Counted from the first letter of the stretch, positions 1 to 9,228 are shown. The stretch is 64,000 bases of DNA from Chryseobacterium sp. ON_d1 (GCF_006829085.1 NZ_BJTC01000004.1:248001-312000), one strand, 5' to 3'. The notes: generated by a model not told the origin, from the letters alone. Made by a program: numbers and translations.

Positions 1-546
1 GAACTGAATGAAGGTCAAATCAATGAAATCAAGAATAAATCACTAGCTTCAAAGTTCGATGATATGGATAGTCTTTTCGGCCTAGGAATGTATCTTAGGA
101 ACGTATTCATTTATCCCAATAAAAATAAAAATTTTCTACAATATCTCAATAATTATAATCCACATTATATGGTAAATAGAGGAGAATTTGGAGAAGGTAG
201 TATTGAAGACTTATTATGGAGAAAACTGAATTGCTGTCTGATAACAGATGAAAGTAAAAATAAAATTGCGGAACTGAAAAAGGAGCAATATGAAGAGAAT
301 TCTTTTTGGAATAACTATATAAAAGAGCAATTGCTTTCATATAATCTTGATGAAGACGATATCAGATTATATTTAGAAATGGAAGATAAAAAAGATTCTG
401 ACGATGAAGATTTTGAACGTAATTATTATGAACAGAAAAGACTTTTGGCAAAAATATCAAACGATGAAAGACTTATTTATAATCAGTTAAGTGAGGACTA
501 TTTTAATGTAAGAAATCTTATTGAAAAATTAAAACACCAACCATGA
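1..546 (+). CDS. DUF6794-like hypothetical protein, 5' end missing
   Basis: The reading frame is open from the first base of the window to a TGA at 544-546, so the gene starts upstream; 181 residues are visible. Near residues 26-34 there is the stretch LFGLGMYLRN, which resembles the hallmark of DUF6794 proteins (family match by eye only). The rest is hydrophilic, with a run of acidic residues around residues 125-140, and has no signal peptide or membrane segment. DUF6794 has no established biochemical role. Its stop overlaps the kptA start (ATGA), so the two are probably co-translated. The first in-frame ATG inside the window, at 64, is likely internal because the frame continues upstream without a break. 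Confidence 0.6.
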   Translation, partial: ELNEGQINEIKNKSLASKFDDMDSLFGLGMYLRNVFIYPNKNKNFLQYLNNYNPHYMVNRGEFGEGSIEDLLWRKLNCCLITDESKNKIAELKKEQYEENSFWNNYIKEQLLSYNLDEDDIRLYLEMEDKKDSDDEDFERNYYEQKRLLAKISNDERLIYNQLSEDYFNVRNLIEKLKHQP

Positions 547-1085
547 ACGAAATAGAAAAGAAAAAAATAAGTAAATTTTTAAGCCTGATCCTACGGCATC
601 AGCCGGAAAGTATAGGCCTTACACTGGATGAAAACGGTTGGGCAAATGTGGAAGAGCTGAGAGCAAAATCAGCAAAGAGGAGAATATATTTTACTCCCGA
701 AGAACTGGATGAGGTGGTAGAAACGAACAATAAAAAGCGTTTTGCTTTTAATGAAGATAAAACAATGATCAGAGCCAGCCAGGGGCATTCTATTGATATT
801 GACCTGGCTTTGGAAGCCAGACAGCCTCCGGAATTTCTGTACCATGGAACAGCAGAAGCTAATATTGCTTCTATTTTAGAAAAAGGAATTGAAAAAAGGA
901 CCCGTCAGCATGTACACTTAAGTGCTGATAAAGAGACTGCTGCAAAGGTGGGGATGAGACATGGTAAACCTGTGATTTTGACCATCAGAACCGGAACAAT
1001 GTATCAGGAAGGATTCTCTTTCTACCAGTCTGCAAATGGAGTATGGCTTACGGATTTTGTTGATGTAAAATATATTTCTAAGTAA
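543..1085 (+). CDS. kptA: RNA 2'-phosphotransferase (Tpt1/KptA family)
   Basis: The 180-aa product is the usual length for KptA. Family members move an RNA 2'-phosphate onto NAD+, giving ADP-ribose 1'',2''-cyclic phosphate; in fungi this ends tRNA splicing, while the natural bacterial substrate is uncertain. The N-terminal winged-helix lobe carries LSLILRHQPE, placing the catalytic Arg18-His19 pair as in Tpt1. The C-terminal lobe has FLYHGTA (about residue 98), HVHLSAD and a GxRHGKP segment, which are NAD-binding features of the family. It overlaps the upstream gene by four bases (ATGA) and ends one base before a PPP-type phosphatase gene, so a three-gene RNA-related operon is plausible. No RNA ligase or kinase is visible in the window. 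Identification is strong; biological role is open. Confidence 0.92.
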   Translation: MNEIEKKKISKFLSLILRHQPESIGLTLDENGWANVEELRAKSAKRRIYFTPEELDEVVETNNKKRFAFNEDKTMIRASQGHSIDIDLALEARQPPEFLYHGTAEANIASILEKGIEKRTRQHVHLSADKETAAKVGMRHGKPVILTIRTGTMYQEGFSFYQSANGVWLTDFVDVKYISK

Positions 1086-1086
1086 A

Positions 1087-1815
1087 ATGAGCCGAACATT
1101 AGTAATAGGTGACATTCATGGGGGATTTAAAGCTTTACAGCAGGTTCTCGAAAGAGCAACAGTAACACCTGATGATCAACTGATCTTCCTCGGAGATTAT
1201 GTAGACGGATGGAGCGAATCTTCCAAAATCATACAGTTTTTAACAGAGCTGTCCCAGCAGCAGGAATGTATTTTCATTAAAGGAAATCATGATGCATGGT
1301 GCGAAGACTGGCTTGAAGTGGGACAAAAACCTGATGTGTGGCTTTTCAATGGAGGGAAAGGCACCGTAGAAAGTTATGCAGATTATTCACTTGAAGATTT
1401 AGATAGTCATCTCAAATTCTTTCAAAGGATGAAAAATTACCATATTGATGATCAGAATCGACTGTTTATTCATGCCGGATATTCTTCGATGCACGGACCG
1501 GAAAAAGAAGTCTATTCCAGCAATTACCGTTGGGACAGAACCCTTTGGGAAACCGCCGTGGCAATGGATAAAAAGCTGTTGAAAAACTCAGCATTATATC
1601 CCAAAAGATTGCTTTTGTACTCAGAAATATTCATCGGGCATACGCCGACTCTTGATATCGGAATTACAGTCCCGGCCAACAAAGCTAACGTCTGGAATAT
1701 GGATACCGGAGCAGCTTATACCGGAGCCTTATCCATCATGGATATTAATACTAAAGAATTCTGGCAAAGTGATCCGCTTCCCTCCTTATATCCTAAAGAA
1801 AAGGGTAGAAATTAA
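1087..1815 (+). CDS. PPP-family metallophosphoesterase
   Basis: A 242-aa soluble calcineurin-like phosphatase. All metal-binding motifs of the PPP branch are readable: GDIHGG (residues 8-13), GDYVDG (36-41), GNHD (around 67), LFIHAGY (around 127) and FIGHTP (around 183). Such proteins hydrolyse phosphomonoesters, diadenosine polyphosphates or phosphoprotein, and PPP domains also serve as end-healing phosphatases in bacterial RNA repair (Pnkp). Start ATG lies one base after the kptA stop, so the genes are almost certainly co-transcribed. Substrate cannot be read from the sequence; the kptA link suggests a nucleotide or RNA end, which is inference. A 29-bp palindrome follows 11 bp after the stop and may end the transcript. 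Confidence 0.9.
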   Translation: MSRTLVIGDIHGGFKALQQVLERATVTPDDQLIFLGDYVDGWSESSKIIQFLTELSQQQECIFIKGNHDAWCEDWLEVGQKPDVWLFNGGKGTVESYADYSLEDLDSHLKFFQRMKNYHIDDQNRLFIHAGYSSMHGPEKEVYSSNYRWDRTLWETAVAMDKKLLKNSALYPKRLLLYSEIFIGHTPTLDIGITVPANKANVWNMDTGAAYTGALSIMDINTKEFWQSDPLPSLYPKEKGRN

Positions 1816-1828
1816 TACTATCAAGAAC

Positions 1829-1857
1829 ACCTAACAGGTTTTCAAAACCTGTTAGGT
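1829..1857. repeat. Perfect 29-bp palindrome, GGTTTTCAAAACC family, copy 1
   Basis: Two 14-bp arms (ACCTAACAGGTTTT and its complement) flank a single central C at 1843, followed by a short T run. A second copy with a different arm but the same core lies at 28280-28312. It could act as a bidirectional terminator after the phosphatase gene, but the shared core between unrelated loci marks it as a dispersed palindromic repeat. Confidence 0.85.
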
Positions 1858-1958
1858 TTCTATTTTAAAGTAATTTTGCATTTTCACTTTTTCGCAATTT
1901 TGCCTGTCAACACATTCCTATTTCTCACAAAAGATAACTACTTTTAAAGTCTGAAAAT

Positions 1959-3692
1959 ATGACTTCAATGAAACTGAAATATCTTTTATTCACGCTAAGC
2001 TCTACCTTATTTTTTGCACAGAAATCATTTCAGACCCCTTTTGAAAAAGGAAATGGTAACCAGACCGTTACCTATGATGAAATGAACAGCTACTACCGGG
2101 ATCTGGCTAAAAACTTCAATACCATTCAATACCTTAAAAAAGGAGAAGATGATAATGGAAAACCAGTTTATGTTGTCGTTTATAATCCTTTTGCTGAAAA
2201 AGACCTTGAAAAATTAAGAAAAACCAAAGCCATTCTCTTTGTGAACAATGGAATTCACCCTGGGGAACCGGATGGAATAGATGCTACCATGATGCTGATG
2301 AGAGATCTTGCCACTAAGAGGATCAAAACTCCGCAGAACTTTATTGTTGCGGCTATTTCCGCTTACAATATCAGTGGAATGCTTAACAGAGGTTCTTACT
2401 CCAGAGCCAATCAGAATGGGCCGGAGCAGTATGGTTTCAGAGGAAATGCAAGGAATTATGATCTGAACAGGGACTTCATTAAAGCAGATTCCAAAAATGC
2501 CAGAAGCTTTCAGGAAATCTACCAATGGCTGAAACCGGATGTTTTTATTGATAATCATGTCAGTAACGGAGCAGACTATCAGTATACTTTTACTTATATT
2601 TCTACCTTTAAAGAACGTCTTGGAAACACTCTTGGAAATTATTTTTATAATGATTATCAGCCTAAAAATCTTGAGGATATGAAAAAACTGGGCTATGAAA
2701 GTACTCCTTATGTAAATATTCATGGTGATGTTCCCGAAGTAGGATTTGCGTCATTTGAAGATTCTCCGAGATATTCCACAGGATATGCCTCCCTTTTCAA
2801 TTCTTTAGGAACCGTTCCCGAAACCCATATGCTGAAGCCTTACGACAAAAGGGTGGACGCTACTTACAAATATATGCTGGTGAATCTGCAGAATTTAGAT
2901 AAGGACTATCAGAAAATAAAACAGCTTCGCATTGAAAATTTAAAACAGTACCAGGCCGGAAAACAATACGGAATCCGCTGGAAAATTGATTCTACAAAGT
3001 TTTCTACGATGGATTTTAAAGGCTACGAAGGGAAATATAAACCAAGTGAAATTTCCGGGAAACCAAGACTGTATTATGACAGAGACAAGCCTTTTACAAA
3101 AAATATAAAGCTCTTTACAACAGCTGTTCCGACGGGGTATATAACCATTCCGAAATATTATGTGATTCCGCAGTCACAGTACCGTGTGATTGAAGAATTT
3201 AAAAGAAATAATATTCAGTTGAAACCGATTCAGAAAGATAGTACTTTGTCCGTTGAATCCTATAAAATCAAAGATTTCAAGACCGTTAAAAATCCTTATG
3301 AAGGGCATTATCTGCATTTTGAAACCACAGTCAATGCTTCAAAAAAGAATATAATGTTTTCAGCCGGAGATTATCTGGTTTCTACCAGTCAGCCTGGTGT
3401 GAAATATATCATAGAAACCCTTGAACCTGAGGCATTAGACTCTTTTTTTAACTGGAATTTCTTTGATGGAATTTTAGCCCAGAAAGAATATTATTCTGCC
3501 TATATTTTTGAAGACACGGCTGCTGAACTGCTGAAAAAAGATCAAAAACTGAAAGAAGCCTTTGAAGCAGCAAAATCATCTGATAAAAAACTCTCCGAAG
3601 ATGGAGATGCACAATTAGATTGGGTGTACAGACATTCCCCTTACTTTGAAGAAAAGACTTTCAGACAATATCCTGTTTATAGGGTATTGTAG
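1959..3692 (+). CDS. Secreted M14-family zinc carboxypeptidase
   Basis: 577 aa, exported. An N-terminal signal peptide ends near FFAQ (residue 20). The zinc motif HPGEPDG supplies His100 and Glu103, the third ligand is the His in FIDNHVSNG (around residue 200), and a candidate catalytic Glu lies in PETHMLKPY (around residue 290). This layout is that of M14 metallocarboxypeptidases, which remove C-terminal residues or act on peptidoglycan peptides. The 250 residues after the peptidase domain are not recognised and probably form an accessory beta domain. No T9SS tail is seen. ATG at 1968 (MKLKYLL) is an equally good start. The gene stands alone between a palindrome and a T9SS cargo gene. Family is well supported; substrate unknown. 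Confidence 0.87.
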   Translation: MTSMKLKYLLFTLSSTLFFAQKSFQTPFEKGNGNQTVTYDEMNSYYRDLAKNFNTIQYLKKGEDDNGKPVYVVVYNPFAEKDLEKLRKTKAILFVNNGIHPGEPDGIDATMMLMRDLATKRIKTPQNFIVAAISAYNISGMLNRGSYSRANQNGPEQYGFRGNARNYDLNRDFIKADSKNARSFQEIYQWLKPDVFIDNHVSNGADYQYTFTYISTFKERLGNTLGNYFYNDYQPKNLEDMKKLGYESTPYVNIHGDVPEVGFASFEDSPRYSTGYASLFNSLGTVPETHMLKPYDKRVDATYKYMLVNLQNLDKDYQKIKQLRIENLKQYQAGKQYGIRWKIDSTKFSTMDFKGYEGKYKPSEISGKPRLYYDRDKPFTKNIKLFTTAVPTGYITIPKYYVIPQSQYRVIEEFKRNNIQLKPIQKDSTLSVESYKIKDFKTVKNPYEGHYLHFETTVNASKKNIMFSAGDYLVSTSQPGVKYIIETLEPEALDSFFNWNFFDGILAQKEYYSAYIFEDTAAELLKKDQKLKEAFEAAKSSDKKLSEDGDAQLDWVYRHSPYFEEKTFRQYPVYRVL

Positions 3693-3791
3693 AGAATTAC
3701 TCATAAAAAGTCAGATTATTTTATTTTTTATAGTGATTTGTTAATCAATGTGTTAGTTTTTTTATTAAATTAGTATTCAAAACAAAACACT

Positions 3792-4580
3792 ATGAAACAA
3801 ATTTATCAATTCGTAACATTGCTGTGCTTTGTACCAATAGGTCTGCTGGCACAATATTCTCAAAGTTTTGATTCGGCAACAATGCCTGCCGACTGGACGG
3901 TAATTAATGGAGGAGATCCCGGAACCTGGGAAACCTGGACTTCCTATGATTCTTCATTCAACGCACCTCATTCAGGAACACACTTTCTGGGATTAGAATA
4001 TGGCAGTACTGCCCATGATGATTATGTCATTAGTCCCGCTATAGTAGTGACTGCAGGAGTATCGGATAAGCTTACTTTCTGGGCAAGAAACAGAGGAGCC
4101 GGACTTGCAGAGACAGTGGATGTAAAAATCTCAACAACAACTCCTACCGTTGCAGGACTTACCAATACGCTTGCTGCCGCAGTAAAGCCTCCTACTTCAT
4201 GGAATCAGTATACCTATGATCTGACCCCTTATGTAGGACAAACTATTTACATTGCTTTTCATTCCACTACAACCGATATCTGGTTTATCGGGATAGATGA
4301 TTTTCAGATTTCAGCAAACAGTCTATCGGTTTCTGATGCAAAAGCGGATAACAGCCGGGCATCTATCTATCCAAATCCGGTAAAAGATATCTTATATATC
4401 AAAAATAAAACGAAGATATCTGAAATCAATATCTATGATTTTAATGGAAAACTAGTGAAGAAAGAAATGATGAGCTCAGAAAACGGAACGGTAAACGTAA
4501 GCGAACTGGCTGCAGGAAATTATATAGTAAAGGTCAAAGATAGAGAGACTGAAAAAGGCTATAAAATTATTAAGAAATAA
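3792..4580 (+). CDS. T9SS-secreted choice-of-anchor J domain protein
   Basis: 262 aa. A signal peptide (residues 1-21, ending LLAQ) is followed by a cleaved-adhesin / choice-of-anchor J beta-sandwich (about residues 24-175; markers SFDSATMPADW, THFLGLEYG, DDYVISPA, FIGIDDFQI). The last 75 residues (IYPNPVKD through YKIIKK) are a type A T9SS sorting domain. The protein should cross the outer membrane by the gliding-linked type IX system and be released or anchored at the surface. Anchor J domains are carried by many adhesins and peptidases; here the domain is alone, so binding rather than catalysis is likely (inference). A strong terminator follows 20 bp after the stop. Confidence 0.9.
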   Translation: MKQIYQFVTLLCFVPIGLLAQYSQSFDSATMPADWTVINGGDPGTWETWTSYDSSFNAPHSGTHFLGLEYGSTAHDDYVISPAIVVTAGVSDKLTFWARNRGAGLAETVDVKISTTTPTVAGLTNTLAAAVKPPTSWNQYTYDLTPYVGQTIYIAFHSTTTDIWFIGIDDFQISANSLSVSDAKADNSRASIYPNPVKDILYIKNKTKISEINIYDFNGKLVKKEMMSSENGTVNVSELAAGNYIVKVKDRETEKGYKIIKK

Positions 4581-4600
4581 AACTTTTTATAATAGAATTA

Positions 4601-4630
4601 AAAAAGACGTTTCATCTGAAACGTCTTTTT
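4601..4630. terminator. Bidirectional rho-independent terminator
   Basis: A perfect hairpin with arms AAAAAGACGTTTC and GAAACGTCTTTTT around a four-base loop ATCT. It has A and T runs on both sides and sits between convergent genes (T9SS cargo protein on plus, JmjC-like protein on minus), so it can end both transcripts. Confidence 0.92.
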
Positions 4631-4632
4631 AT

Positions 4633-5514
4633 TTATTTTGGTAAACCTCTTTTTAAAGCAATTTCTGCCCTTTCAATGGCAAGCTTTTCTTTCCAGTCCA
4701 TGTATTTACTTTTAAACTGTGATTTCATAACATCGTCAAATTTACGCTGTACAGTAAGATTCCATAAAGAATGAGCTTTTACTGCCCATGATTTGTCCCA
4801 TGCTCTCAAAGAAATAGAGAAACTTCCGTCCAGATATTTCATCCAGTGCCACCATCCGGTAGGCATGAATAAAGTATCTCCATGCTCAAGATAACATTCA
4901 ATTCCTTCTACACCATCCAGTGCCGGGAATTTGGTAAAATCAGGATTTTCAATATCATAATCTTCCAGTGCATAGGTTGCATACGGAATCTGGTAAAGCC
5001 TTTCTTTCCATTTATAGTCAAAAAGAAGAATATGCTTTCTTCCGTTGAAGTGAGTATGGAAAATATGAGCCATATCAATATCGAAGTGAAGGAACGTTAC
5101 TGATCCTTTACCTCCAAAGAACATGTTTGGATATTTATCAAGAAAGCCTCCCATTAACTCTTTAGGAGAAATATAATCTTCAAGAAGTTTCGGAGCATAT
5201 TTTATAGGGTCGAAAAGAAAGATTCTGAGATCAGTAGGCTCTCTTTGTATAAGATCTATATAATCTCCAAACTTCATTTTTGCTGCAGATGCATTGATGG
5301 GAGCAGAAGGGTCTGCCTTTGAGCTGTCATATAGCGGGACCTCTACATCTCCTACAACCTCCTTCATATATTCCATCGTCCATTTTTGATAAGCAGGCCA
5401 TTTTTTTGCCATATTTTTGATGACAACGGGCCTTCTTGGCTTCAGATATTTTTCGTAGAAATCTTCTTTCGAAATGTCATCTACAACATCTATAGGCTTT
5501 AAAATAATTCCCAT
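4633..5514 (-). CDS. Cupin-like (JmjC/cupin_8) 2-oxoglutarate dioxygenase family protein
   Basis: 293 aa, cytoplasmic. The double-stranded beta-helix core shows the iron triad of JmjC-type oxygenases: His143-x-Asp145 in FLHFDID and a distal His223 in PTGWWHW; Lys160 in NGRKHILLF is a likely 2-oxoglutarate ligand. Related proteins hydroxylate amino-acid side chains or tRNA (the TYW5 and FIH branch), but the substrate here is unknown. The N-terminus has the usual RRPVVIKNMAKKWPA entry segment. Monocistronic on the minus strand; its stop abuts the shared terminator at 4601-4630. The start ATG gives a full-length family member. Confidence 0.87.
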   Translation of the reverse strand: MGIILKPIDVVDDISKEDFYEKYLKPRRPVVIKNMAKKWPAYQKWTMEYMKEVVGDVEVPLYDSSKADPSAPINASAAKMKFGDYIDLIQREPTDLRIFLFDPIKYAPKLLEDYISPKELMGGFLDKYPNMFFGGKGSVTFLHFDIDMAHIFHTHFNGRKHILLFDYKWKERLYQIPYATYALEDYDIENPDFTKFPALDGVEGIECYLEHGDTLFMPTGWWHWMKYLDGSFSISLRAWDKSWAVKAHSLWNLTVQRKFDDVMKSQFKSKYMDWKEKLAIERAEIALKRGLPK

Positions 5515-5961
5515 TTTATAAATTTTATGTTACAAAATTATTAAATATATATTGATGTACCAGTGTTTAATTTTTTTTTAATCTATGATTCAAATCAGAT
5601 TTTACTATCTGGAACAGATAAAAATATTAAAATTTCTATTACCGTTAAACATGTTCCTTTGTTACTCAATAAGACAAAATGCCTATAGATTTTGTTACAG
5701 ATTTTAAAAAATAGAAAGACACCCATTTTTGAGGAATTGATATGCCAAATACAGTTTTTAAGAAAAAATAATCAGTTGAGTCAATTTTATAACTTGTCCA
5801 TAATTGATTTTAAATAAGGGTGTTACTTTAAAAGCTGAAAATTGTAAAAAAATATAACTATGTTTGTAGTGATAAAGGTTTAACTTTTATCTATAAAATT
5901 CATCTTTATAAAAAGTGTAACAAAAAACAATATCCATTAACTAATTGAGCAAATAATAAGT
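5515..5961. other. Divergent intergenic region
   Basis: 447 AT-rich bases between the JmjC-like gene (minus) and the outer-membrane protein gene (plus). I see no ORF with a credible start, no strong hairpin and no repeat. The only recognisable element is a weak flavobacterial promoter at 5842-5866, recorded separately. Confidence 0.6.
5842..5866 (+). promoter_or_regulatory. Possible flavobacterial promoter of the TonB-type gene
   Basis: TATGTTTG at 5859-5866 fits the -7 consensus TAnnTTTG. A TTG lies at 5842-5844, but the 14-bp spacing is shorter than the usual 17-23 bp, so the -33 element is doubtful. The ATG follows about 95 bp downstream. Confidence 0.35.
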
Positions 5962-8673
5962 ATGAAAAAAAATATTTCCTTATTTCTGATGCTTTTCTTT
6001 ACGGTGCTTACTTTCGCCCAGAAAACGATCTCAGGAAAGATCACGGATGATGATGGGGTAGCAATACCAAGTGCCAGCGTTACGATAGAAGAGCCGGGGA
6101 AAGATGCCATTCTGGCTTATGCTATTACCAATGCCAAGGGAGAGTACAAGGTAACATTTACTTCTGCAGAATCCAATGTGGATCTTAAGGTGAAAGCATT
6201 TAATCAGAAACCTCTTACAAAACAGATCAGTAACAGTGATCAGACCCTGAATTTCAAAATGCAGTCGGAAGCTACAGAAATCAAAGAAGTACAGCTGAAA
6301 ACGAAAATGATCACAGCAAGAGGAGATACCATTTCTTATGATCTTAAAGCATTCAACAGTAAAAATGACAGAACCCTTGCGGATGTAATGAAAAAAATTC
6401 CGGGGATTGAAGTGAACAACGATGGTACGATCCTTTACCAGGGGAATGCCATCAATAAATTCTATGTCAACGGAAAAGACCTTATGGAAGGTGGTTATGG
6501 CACTATCAACAACTCTCTTCCCAAAGATGCAGTACAGAAAGTAGAAGTTCTGGAAAATCACCAGCCGGTAAAAATTCTTCAGGATAAAGTGCCTTCAGAT
6601 CAGGCGGCTATCAATATCAAGCTAAAGAACTCTGTAACCATGACGGGAAGAGGAGAAGTAGGAACCGGATTTGGAGACCCGTGGCTCTGGAATGTAAAGC
6701 TGACCCCAATGTTTTTCGGACAGAAAAGCCAATGGGTAGTCAATTATAAAACCAATAACATGGGTGAGCAGGTGGAAAATGAAGGAAATATCCTGGCATT
6801 CGGGAGCTCATGGGAAGGAAGAAGAAGTAATATTTCTCAAAATAACTGGTTGAATGTAGAGAATGCAGAGACCCCTAACCTTCCGGTAAAAAGATATTTA
6901 ATGAACAGTGTTCATTACCTTTCTGCAAATTACCTTACCAACATTGATAAAAAGAAAGAATGGGAGCTTAAGGCCAATGCAAACTACACTAATAACGCAG
7001 TGGAAAGAGAATCAAACAGTATTACCAGAGATATCCAGCAGGGAACGCAATACACAACAAGGTTCCTGAATAATTTTTATACGGATAAACTAAAAGGAGA
7101 ATTGATCTTTACAAAAAACGCTAAAAAGGGATTCTTTAAAAATACGACTACATTTTCACAGTTTTGGAATGGAGATAGGGCTTTTGCAGAAAGAAATGAT
7201 AAAAATGGTTACAGGATAGGAAATGAAGCTTTGGAATCACCCACAACATCTTTCCAGAACTCTCTGAGTACCATTATTCCATGGAAGGAAAAAATGGTAA
7301 ATTTTAAATCTTATATCAGCTATCAGAATGATAAGCAGACCCTAGAAATTTCTCCAGCCGATTATTTGCAGTTTCCTTACAAAGAAACAAATAGTACAGA
7401 TTTAACTACGATTAAATTTACGCCAGGAAGCACAGCTTTGCAATATTTCAGAATTAAATCTTTAGATACTTCGCATTCTGCAAATATAAGTTTCTCTTCT
7501 AAGGGTTGGACTTTTACACCGCAAGTAGGACTCGACTTTTCAACAGATAAACTGATAACAAATTTCGATGGAAGCACAGTTAATGATAAACCAGACTTTG
7601 CAACATTAAACTACGAAAATGATTTGAAATTTACGAGAATCAATCCATCTGCTTCGGTGGGAATTAATTATAAATCTGAATCATGGAGCTTATTTTCAAG
7701 TTTCCCTGTTAATTTTAATAATATCAAAGCTGAAGATGCTTTCAGAAATGTTTCGAAATCTTTGAGCAAAGTAACATTTACTCCTAATATTTTTGCACAA
7801 TATTCATTTGCTTCATTCTTCAAAGCCAGCGTGAATGGAGGAATCAGTAACAATTTTGGAGATATTCAAACAGCTTATGCCGGATATATTTTAATAAGTC
7901 CAGGTGGATTTAATAAAATGAACCCTAAAAATCCAATACCTGAAACCAATACAAAAAATGGAGGATTACGATTGGAATACAGAAATCCGCTGAATAATCT
8001 ATTTTTTAATGTAGGCTATAGGCTAAGTGATACAAAAAATAACCTTTTGGCTTCAAGCATAGTTAACGAATCAGGATTTAGTGAAATTGAATATATAGAA
8101 AAAGAAAACAAAAGAACAAACAACAGTTTATATGCAGAAATTGGAAAATATTTTCCGAAATTTAAGACGAATGCATCATTCAGCTATAATAATAGCATCT
8201 CAAAATCTCAATCAATAAGAAATACAGATCTTATTGATACTAAAACTAATGGTAATACATTAGGATTTAAATTCAATAATACCTACTTCTCGTGGATGAG
8301 CGTTGATTTCAATATGACCAAATCATGGAATAAGCAAAGTAATGACATCATCCAGGCTGACCTTGGTAAAACTGAGGGGTATACCCATAATTTAAATGTA
8401 TTTTTCTATCCTTTGGAAAATCATACTATTGGTTTTTACTGGGATCAGATCAATTCAAAATTAGGGCAAACAAAATTGAACAATGGTTTTTTTGATGTTT
8501 CTTACCAATTCAGCTGGTCTAAGAAAAAAGTCGATTTTGAATTAAAATGGATGAATATTGCAGACAGAAAAGTATTTGAAAAAATAAATGTTGGGGATGC
8601 AACTATTGCCCAGACAACTATGCAACTCCGCCCTAGCCAAGTGATGTTTACTGTAAAATTCAACTTTAAATAA
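5962..8673 (+). CDS. TonB-dependent-receptor-like outer membrane beta-barrel protein (OMP_b-brl_3 type)
   Basis: 903 aa. Signal peptide 1-19 (ending TFAQ), carboxypeptidase-regulatory-like beta domain about 20-95 (KTISGKITDDDGVAIPSASV), plug-like segment about 120-220 (ADVMKKIPGIEVN, FYVNGKDLMEGGY, VEVLENHQPVKIL), then a long barrel ending in an aromatic strand (MFTVKFNFK). Proteins of this type transport or bind large ligands at the outer membrane and in flavobacteria are often encoded beside GLPGLI genes; one is found 740 bp downstream beyond a minus-strand DinB gene. Ligand unknown. The barrel from roughly 7370 to 8330 uses more A/T-ending codons (caa, tta, aat) than the first 1.4 kb, a sign of possible mosaic recombination. 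Confidence 0.88.
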   Translation: MKKNISLFLMLFFTVLTFAQKTISGKITDDDGVAIPSASVTIEEPGKDAILAYAITNAKGEYKVTFTSAESNVDLKVKAFNQKPLTKQISNSDQTLNFKMQSEATEIKEVQLKTKMITARGDTISYDLKAFNSKNDRTLADVMKKIPGIEVNNDGTILYQGNAINKFYVNGKDLMEGGYGTINNSLPKDAVQKVEVLENHQPVKILQDKVPSDQAAINIKLKNSVTMTGRGEVGTGFGDPWLWNVKLTPMFFGQKSQWVVNYKTNNMGEQVENEGNILAFGSSWEGRRSNISQNNWLNVENAETPNLPVKRYLMNSVHYLSANYLTNIDKKKEWELKANANYTNNAVERESNSITRDIQQGTQYTTRFLNNFYTDKLKGELIFTKNAKKGFFKNTTTFSQFWNGDRAFAERNDKNGYRIGNEALESPTTSFQNSLSTIIPWKEKMVNFKSYISYQNDKQTLEISPADYLQFPYKETNSTDLTTIKFTPGSTALQYFRIKSLDTSHSANISFSSKGWTFTPQVGLDFSTDKLITNFDGSTVNDKPDFATLNYENDLKFTRINPSASVGINYKSESWSLFSSFPVNFNNIKAEDAFRNVSKSLSKVTFTPNIFAQYSFASFFKASVNGGISNNFGDIQTAYAGYILISPGGFNKMNPKNPIPETNTKNGGLRLEYRNPLNNLFFNVGYRLSDTKNNLLASSIVNESGFSEIEYIEKENKRTNNSLYAEIGKYFPKFKTNASFSYNNSISKSQSIRNTDLIDTKTNGNTLGFKFNNTYFSWMSVDFNMTKSWNKQSNDIIQADLGKTEGYTHNLNVFFYPLENHTIGFYWDQINSKLGQTKLNNGFFDVSYQFSWSKKKVDFELKWMNIADRKVFEKINVGDATIAQTTMQLRPSQVMFTVKFNFK

Positions 8674-8676
8674 AAT

Positions 8677-8704
8677 AAAAACCAATCCATCCGGATTGGT
8701 TTTT
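8677..8704. terminator. Bidirectional rho-independent terminator
   Basis: Hairpin ACCAATCC / GGATTGGT with loop ATCC, bounded by an A run and a T run. It lies between the convergent outer-membrane protein and DinB genes and can serve both. Confidence 0.92.
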
Positions 8705-8730
8705 TGTTGAGATATACTTAAATATTAAAA

Positions 8731-9228
8731 TTAAAAACTTTGCTGGTCTGCTGAAGGCCCATAGCTTCCCGGCAAAGGAATGTTGTTCAGTCTGTAATAC
8801 ACTCCCAGTTGAGCCCTGTGATGGGTAATCTGGTTCAAAGCATGTCGTATTGCCCCGTATTTGCTCCAGCTTGCCAGTTCATGGCCGTCATTTTTAATGG
8901 TCCAGCTTGGATTCAGATCTTCTTCGTTGCTGCTTTCCAGGGCTGTTTTTGCTGACTGATAATCTTCCTCCAGTTTTTTCATGAGATCTGCTTTTGTAGA
9001 AAGAACAGTAGGTTTATAGTCTCCTTTGGCAAAATCCAGTTCAGACGTTTTTAAAATAGTGTTAGGCCATTCAAAAACTTCTACCAGGTGGGTGGCAAGA
9101 GGCATCATTTTCATGCTTTTTTCATGGGGAGCATAATCGTTTTTCCCTTCAGGGAACAGTTCAATAAATTTTTTTGTGGTTTGGAACTCTCCCTCCAGTT
9201 CGGATTTTAATTGAGATAAGGTATCCAT
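8731..9228 (-). CDS. DinB-superfamily protein (putative metal-dependent hydrolase or thiol transferase)
   Basis: 165 aa, soluble, all-helical. The DinB/YfiT four-helix bundle binds one divalent metal through three histidines; candidates are His47 (ATHLVEVF), His129 (IRHALNQ) and His136/His137 (THHRAQLG), the last being the family signature. Characterised relatives include bacillithiol and mycothiol transferases and maleylpyruvate isomerases, but most family members have no known substrate. The gene is alone on the minus strand between the TonB-type and GLPGLI genes and shares a terminator with the former. No DNA-damage operator is seen. Confidence 0.85.
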   Translation of the reverse strand: MDTLSQLKSELEGEFQTTKKFIELFPEGKNDYAPHEKSMKMMPLATHLVEVFEWPNTILKTSELDFAKGDYKPTVLSTKADLMKKLEEDYQSAKTALESSNEEDLNPSWTIKNDGHELASWSKYGAIRHALNQITHHRAQLGVYYRLNNIPLPGSYGPSADQQSF

